Positions 61,742-64,000 of a DNA stretch of 64,000 bases are shown piece by piece. The translations under genes were made by a program, and so were the position numbers. The notes under the pieces were generated by a model. It searched no databases. It was not told the DNA's origin and saw only the letters and a list, made by a program, of their open reading frames with translations. How positions within the stretch are numbered: position 1 is the stretch's first letter; every line of letters begins with the position of its first letter. Source of the DNA: JAFAMS01 sp963715815 (GTDB lineage: Bacteria; Vulcanimicrobiota; Vulcanimicrobiia; Vulcanimicrobiales; Vulcanimicrobiaceae); the NCBI GenBank assembly GCA_963715815.1, contig OY970278.1, positions 3,100,001 through 3,164,000 on the forward strand, written 5' to 3'.

Positions 61742-62803
61742 TTGATCCAACAGCCGCTTCTATTCAGCGGAAATTCTAATCCCAAACTGGCCGCCAAGAT
61801 AGCCGAACGCATGCAGACGAGAGTAGGCAGCGCGATGGTTGGCCGTTTCCGCAATGATGAGTGCCGCGTCGAGATTCGCGAGAACGTCCGCGGCGCAGAA
61901 GTCTTCGTCATTCAATCGCTGTGCGAGATTCACAAGAGCGGCGCGGTCCCGCAAGGCGGCAGCGTCAACGATGCCTTGATGGAGCTGCTATTGATGATCG
62001 ATGCTCTCCGGCGTGCATCGGCGCAACGCATCACCGCCGTCGTTCCGTATTACGGATACGCAAAGCAAGATAAGAAGACGCGCGGCCGCGAACCGATTTC
62101 TGCGAAGCTCGTCGCCAACATGATCGCCGCAGCAGGCGCTGCGCGCGTCGTTACACTCGACTTGCATGCGGCGCAGATTCAGGGCTTTTTCGATCTTCCC
62201 GTCGACAATTTGGTCGCGGCGCCCGATCTTTCCAATTATCTCAAGCGCAACGACCTACAAGGCGATTCGATCGTGGTCGTCTCACCGGATGCCGGCGGGG
62301 TTGCTCGGGCCGAGAACTTTGCCAAGCGGCTTCGCTCGACGATCGCGGTCATCATGAAACGGCGTCCGGAGCCCGACATCTCCGAAGTCTCGCACGTCGT
62401 GGGCGAGGTGGCCGGGCGCGTCGCCGTCGTCGTCGACGACATGATCTCGACTGGTGGCACCCTGGTCAAGGCAGCCGAGAAGCTCAAGGAAATGGGAGCG
62501 ACCGACGTGTATACGCTGGCGACGCACGGCATCTTTGCCGGCGACGCCATCGCACAACTCGAGGCGTCCCCGATCAAGAAGGTCGTCGTAACGAATACGA
62601 TCCCGCGCGAGCCGTCCGGCAAAATCGAGGTCCTCTCGATCGCGCAGATCCTCGCCGACGCGATCAAGCGGATTACCGCTAATCGCTCGGTCTCCGAGCT
62701 CTTCAGCGGCGACGAAGACGCCCAAGACGCAGCTCCGGAGGGACTCTCGGCGATCGACGGAGTCGTCACCCCGTCCGAGCCGGTCGTCGTCGCGGGACGC
62801 TAA
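61742..62803 (+). CDS. prs: Ribose-phosphate pyrophosphokinase
   Basis: 353 residues from TTG 61742, chosen because AAGGAG lies 5 bases upstream and conserved residues begin immediately (LFSGNSNPKLAAKIAERM). Motifs: RENVRGAEVFVIQS, VPYYGYAKQDKKTRGREPISAKLVANM (ATP loop), TLDLHAAQIQGFFDLPVDNL (metal-binding His) and the PRPP loop VVVDDMISTGGTLV. It makes PRPP for nucleotide, His and Trp synthesis. A C-terminal tail of about 35 residues rich in Asp/Glu/Ala is extra. rplY follows 10 bases later. Confidence 0.96.
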   Translation: MIQQPLLFSGNSNPKLAAKIAERMQTRVGSAMVGRFRNDECRVEIRENVRGAEVFVIQSLCEIHKSGAVPQGGSVNDALMELLLMIDALRRASAQRITAVVPYYGYAKQDKKTRGREPISAKLVANMIAAAGAARVVTLDLHAAQIQGFFDLPVDNLVAAPDLSNYLKRNDLQGDSIVVVSPDAGGVARAENFAKRLRSTIAVIMKRRPEPDISEVSHVVGEVAGRVAVVVDDMISTGGTLVKAAEKLKEMGATDVYTLATHGIFAGDAIAQLEASPIKKVVVTNTIPREPSGKIEVLSIAQILADAIKRITANRSVSELFSGDEDAQDAAPEGLSAIDGVVTPSEPVVVAGR

Positions 62804-62813
62804 GAAAGAGATC

Positions 62814-63467
62814 ATGGCAAAGACAAGTCCAACGCTGAAGCTGGAGCTTCGCGAGAACCCCGGCACGATCGGCTCACGCAAAGTGCGCCACGAAGGCCGC
62901 ATACCCGGCGTGATCTACGGTCACGGCGAGAAGCCGCTTGCAGTTTCGATTGAAGGTCGCGAGCTCGGCGAGCTCCTGCACGGCGGACGCCGTCAAAACA
63001 TCATCGACATTCAGCTCGACGGTAAGAAGGACACCGCGATGGTTCGCGACATGCAACTCGATCCGGTGACGCGCCGTGTCCTGTCGGTCGACCTGCAGCG
63101 GATTTCTCGCAGCGACATCATCACTGCCGAAGTTCCGATCGTCACTATCGGTATCGCCGTCGGCGTACGCGATCAGGGCGGCATGATGGATCTCGTCACG
63201 CACGAGATCGAAGTTCGCGGTCCGGCCGACAAGATTCCCGAAGAGATTCGGGTCGATGTCTCGGAGCTGACGATCGGCGACAACATCAGTGCGGGCGAGC
63301 TGACGCTCAGCGAAGGACTTCGCCTGATCACGCCTTCCGACACGACGATCGTCGCGATCGAGCAGCCCCGCGCTGAAGAAGCGCCGGCTGCAGTGGCCGC
63401 CGTCCCTGAAGGCGCCGAAGGTGCGGTTCCTGTGGAAGCACCAGCCGCCGAGGCCGCTTCTACATAG
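62814..63467 (+). CDS. rplY: 50S ribosomal protein L25 (CTC form)
   Basis: 217 residues, the long general-stress (CTC) form. The N-terminal L25 domain runs LKLELRENPGTIGSRKVRHEGRIPGVIYGHGEKPLAVSI. The C-terminal beta domain (VPIVTIGIAVGVRDQGGMMDLVTHEIEVRGPADKIPEEIRVDVSEL) follows, then an acidic Ala/Glu/Pro tail (about 185-217). It binds 5S rRNA. The order prs-rplY-pth is widely conserved. Its TAG overlaps an ATA that may start pth. Confidence 0.96.
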   Translation: MAKTSPTLKLELRENPGTIGSRKVRHEGRIPGVIYGHGEKPLAVSIEGRELGELLHGGRRQNIIDIQLDGKKDTAMVRDMQLDPVTRRVLSVDLQRISRSDIITAEVPIVTIGIAVGVRDQGGMMDLVTHEIEVRGPADKIPEEIRVDVSELTIGDNISAGELTLSEGLRLITPSDTTIVAIEQPRAEEAPAAVAAVPEGAEGAVPVEAPAAEAAST

Positions 63468-64000
63468 AAGAGGGCACCACTCGCGATCTTCGCTTAATCG
63501 CCGGCCTCGGAAATCCGGGGACGAAATACGTCAACACCCGCCACAACGTCGGCTTCATGGTCGTCGAAGAAATCGCGCGGCGGCTCAACGTCGAGGAACG
63601 CGATTGGAAAACAAGAGATCGCGCGCGCCAGGTGCGAATCGGTGCGCGCGATCTTATTTTGGTTGAGCCACAGTCTTATATGAATGAAAGCGGCGTCCCG
63701 ACGCGGCTCGTCGCGACCTGGTACCGCATTCCGGCAGAACGCGTTCTCGTGATCTATGATGAGCTCGATTTGCCGTTCGGGCGCTTGCGCGTGCGCGATA
63801 GCGGAAGCTCGGCCGGACACAACGGCATGAAATCGATCATCAGCTATTTCGGCGCGGAGATTCCGCGCTTGCGCGTCGGTATCGGCAGAGACGACGGCGC
63901 GGAAGCGATCGACCGCGTCCTCGGCACTTTCAACGAGCGTGAGCGCGAGCTGCTGCCGCTCGTCGTCAACGCAGCGGCCGACGCAGCGCTGAGTTGGCTC
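63464..64000 (+). CDS. pth: Peptidyl-tRNA hydrolase, 3'-truncated by window end
   Basis: The frame gives RLIAGLGNPGTKYVNTRHNVGFMVVEEIA (catalytic His in RHNVGF, with the conserved Asn), LVEPQSYMNESG, VLVIYDELDLPFGRLRVRDSGSSAGHNGMKSI and RLRVGIG, all Pth signatures. It releases tRNA from stalled peptidyl-tRNA. No ATG, GTG or TTG occurs in frame between a TGA at 63407 and GLGNPG. Candidate starts are ATA 63464, which overlaps the rplY TAG (ATAG), or CTT 63488 at the position where relatives have Met. The protein continues past the window. Confidence 0.93.
   Translation, partial: MEEGTTRDLRLIAGLGNPGTKYVNTRHNVGFMVVEEIARRLNVEERDWKTRDRARQVRIGARDLILVEPQSYMNESGVPTRLVATWYRIPAERVLVIYDELDLPFGRLRVRDSGSSAGHNGMKSIISYFGAEIPRLRVGIGRDDGAEAIDRVLGTFNERERELLPLVVNAAADAALSWL

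Noticed and set aside
1..64000. CRISPR arrays, insertion sequences, prophage
   Set aside because: No regularly spaced repeats, transposase, integrase or phage structural genes were found on either strand.

Overview
The window is a 64 kb chromosomal segment from a GC-rich, free-living bacterium. It holds about 66 protein genes, two tRNA genes (Glu and Met/Ile with anticodon CAT) and no rRNA, CRISPR array or recognisable insertion sequence. Coding density is very high: no gene-free stretch exceeds about 260 bases, and same-strand neighbours often overlap by 1-8 bases. PilZ proteins, a YjfB-like peptide, secreted proteins, a beta-barrel-like exported protein and Tat-like signals suggest a diderm, possibly motile environmental bacterium. 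The gene style recalls Eremiobacterota/Vulcanimicrobiota, but no marker gene here proves that, so the placement is a guess.

Layout. 1-4.1 kb is accessory in character: a truncated AAA ATPase, two unrecognised membrane proteins, and a frameshifted glycine-rich lipoprotein gene flanked by a 28-base direct repeat and hairpins. 4.1-23.5 kb holds housekeeping and envelope functions: EamA transporter, acylphosphatase, HpcH/HpaI aldolase, phosphodiester glycosidase with polysaccharide deacetylase, LCP ligase, FkbM and other methyltransferases, C-N hydrolase, AIM24-like protein, an orphan Xre/MbcA/ParS-type antitoxin, STAS protein, class V aminotransferase, Fpg glycosylase, cyclase, two PilZ paralogues, AraC regulator and two transglutaminases.

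23.5-32.5 kb is a tightly overlapping catabolic operon: polar amino-acid ABC transporter, three-subunit molybdenum hydroxylase, acyl-CoA ligase and enoyl-CoA hydratase. It is followed by an exported beta-barrel-like protein whose strong promoter carries a MarR-type palindrome. 34.7-43.4 kb has hydrolases, a 5'-3' exonuclease, CorA, tRNA-Glu, a TPR-sulfotransferase, an SGNH-like protein lacking its serine, tRNA-CAT, enolase and Ndk. 43.4-52 kb has BirA, an archaemetzincin-like protein that has lost its zinc histidines, AcpS, Nnr, LigA, a VOC protein and UvrA.

52-54.4 kb is an arsenic operon: arsR, arsI, an aquaglyceroporin-arsenate reductase fusion, and a second arsC. 54.4-61.6 kb runs on the minus strand from uvrB through an MBL-like/cupin protein, a small Ala/Gln-rich protein, GH38 mannosidase and HAD phosphatase to a membrane protein. 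61.7-64 kb is prs-rplY-pth, with pth cut by the window end.

The most unusual theme is translational. Several genes (acylphosphatase, pth, the MIP-ArsC fusion, probably a methyltransferase and a hydrolase) have no ATG/GTG/TTG in front of their conserved N-terminus. Their frames open exactly at the TAG or TAA stop of the preceding gene (ATAG, ATAG, TTAA, GTTAA, CTTAG). This looks like termination-reinitiation on non-standard codons. All functions are read from the sequence by eye; no searches were run.
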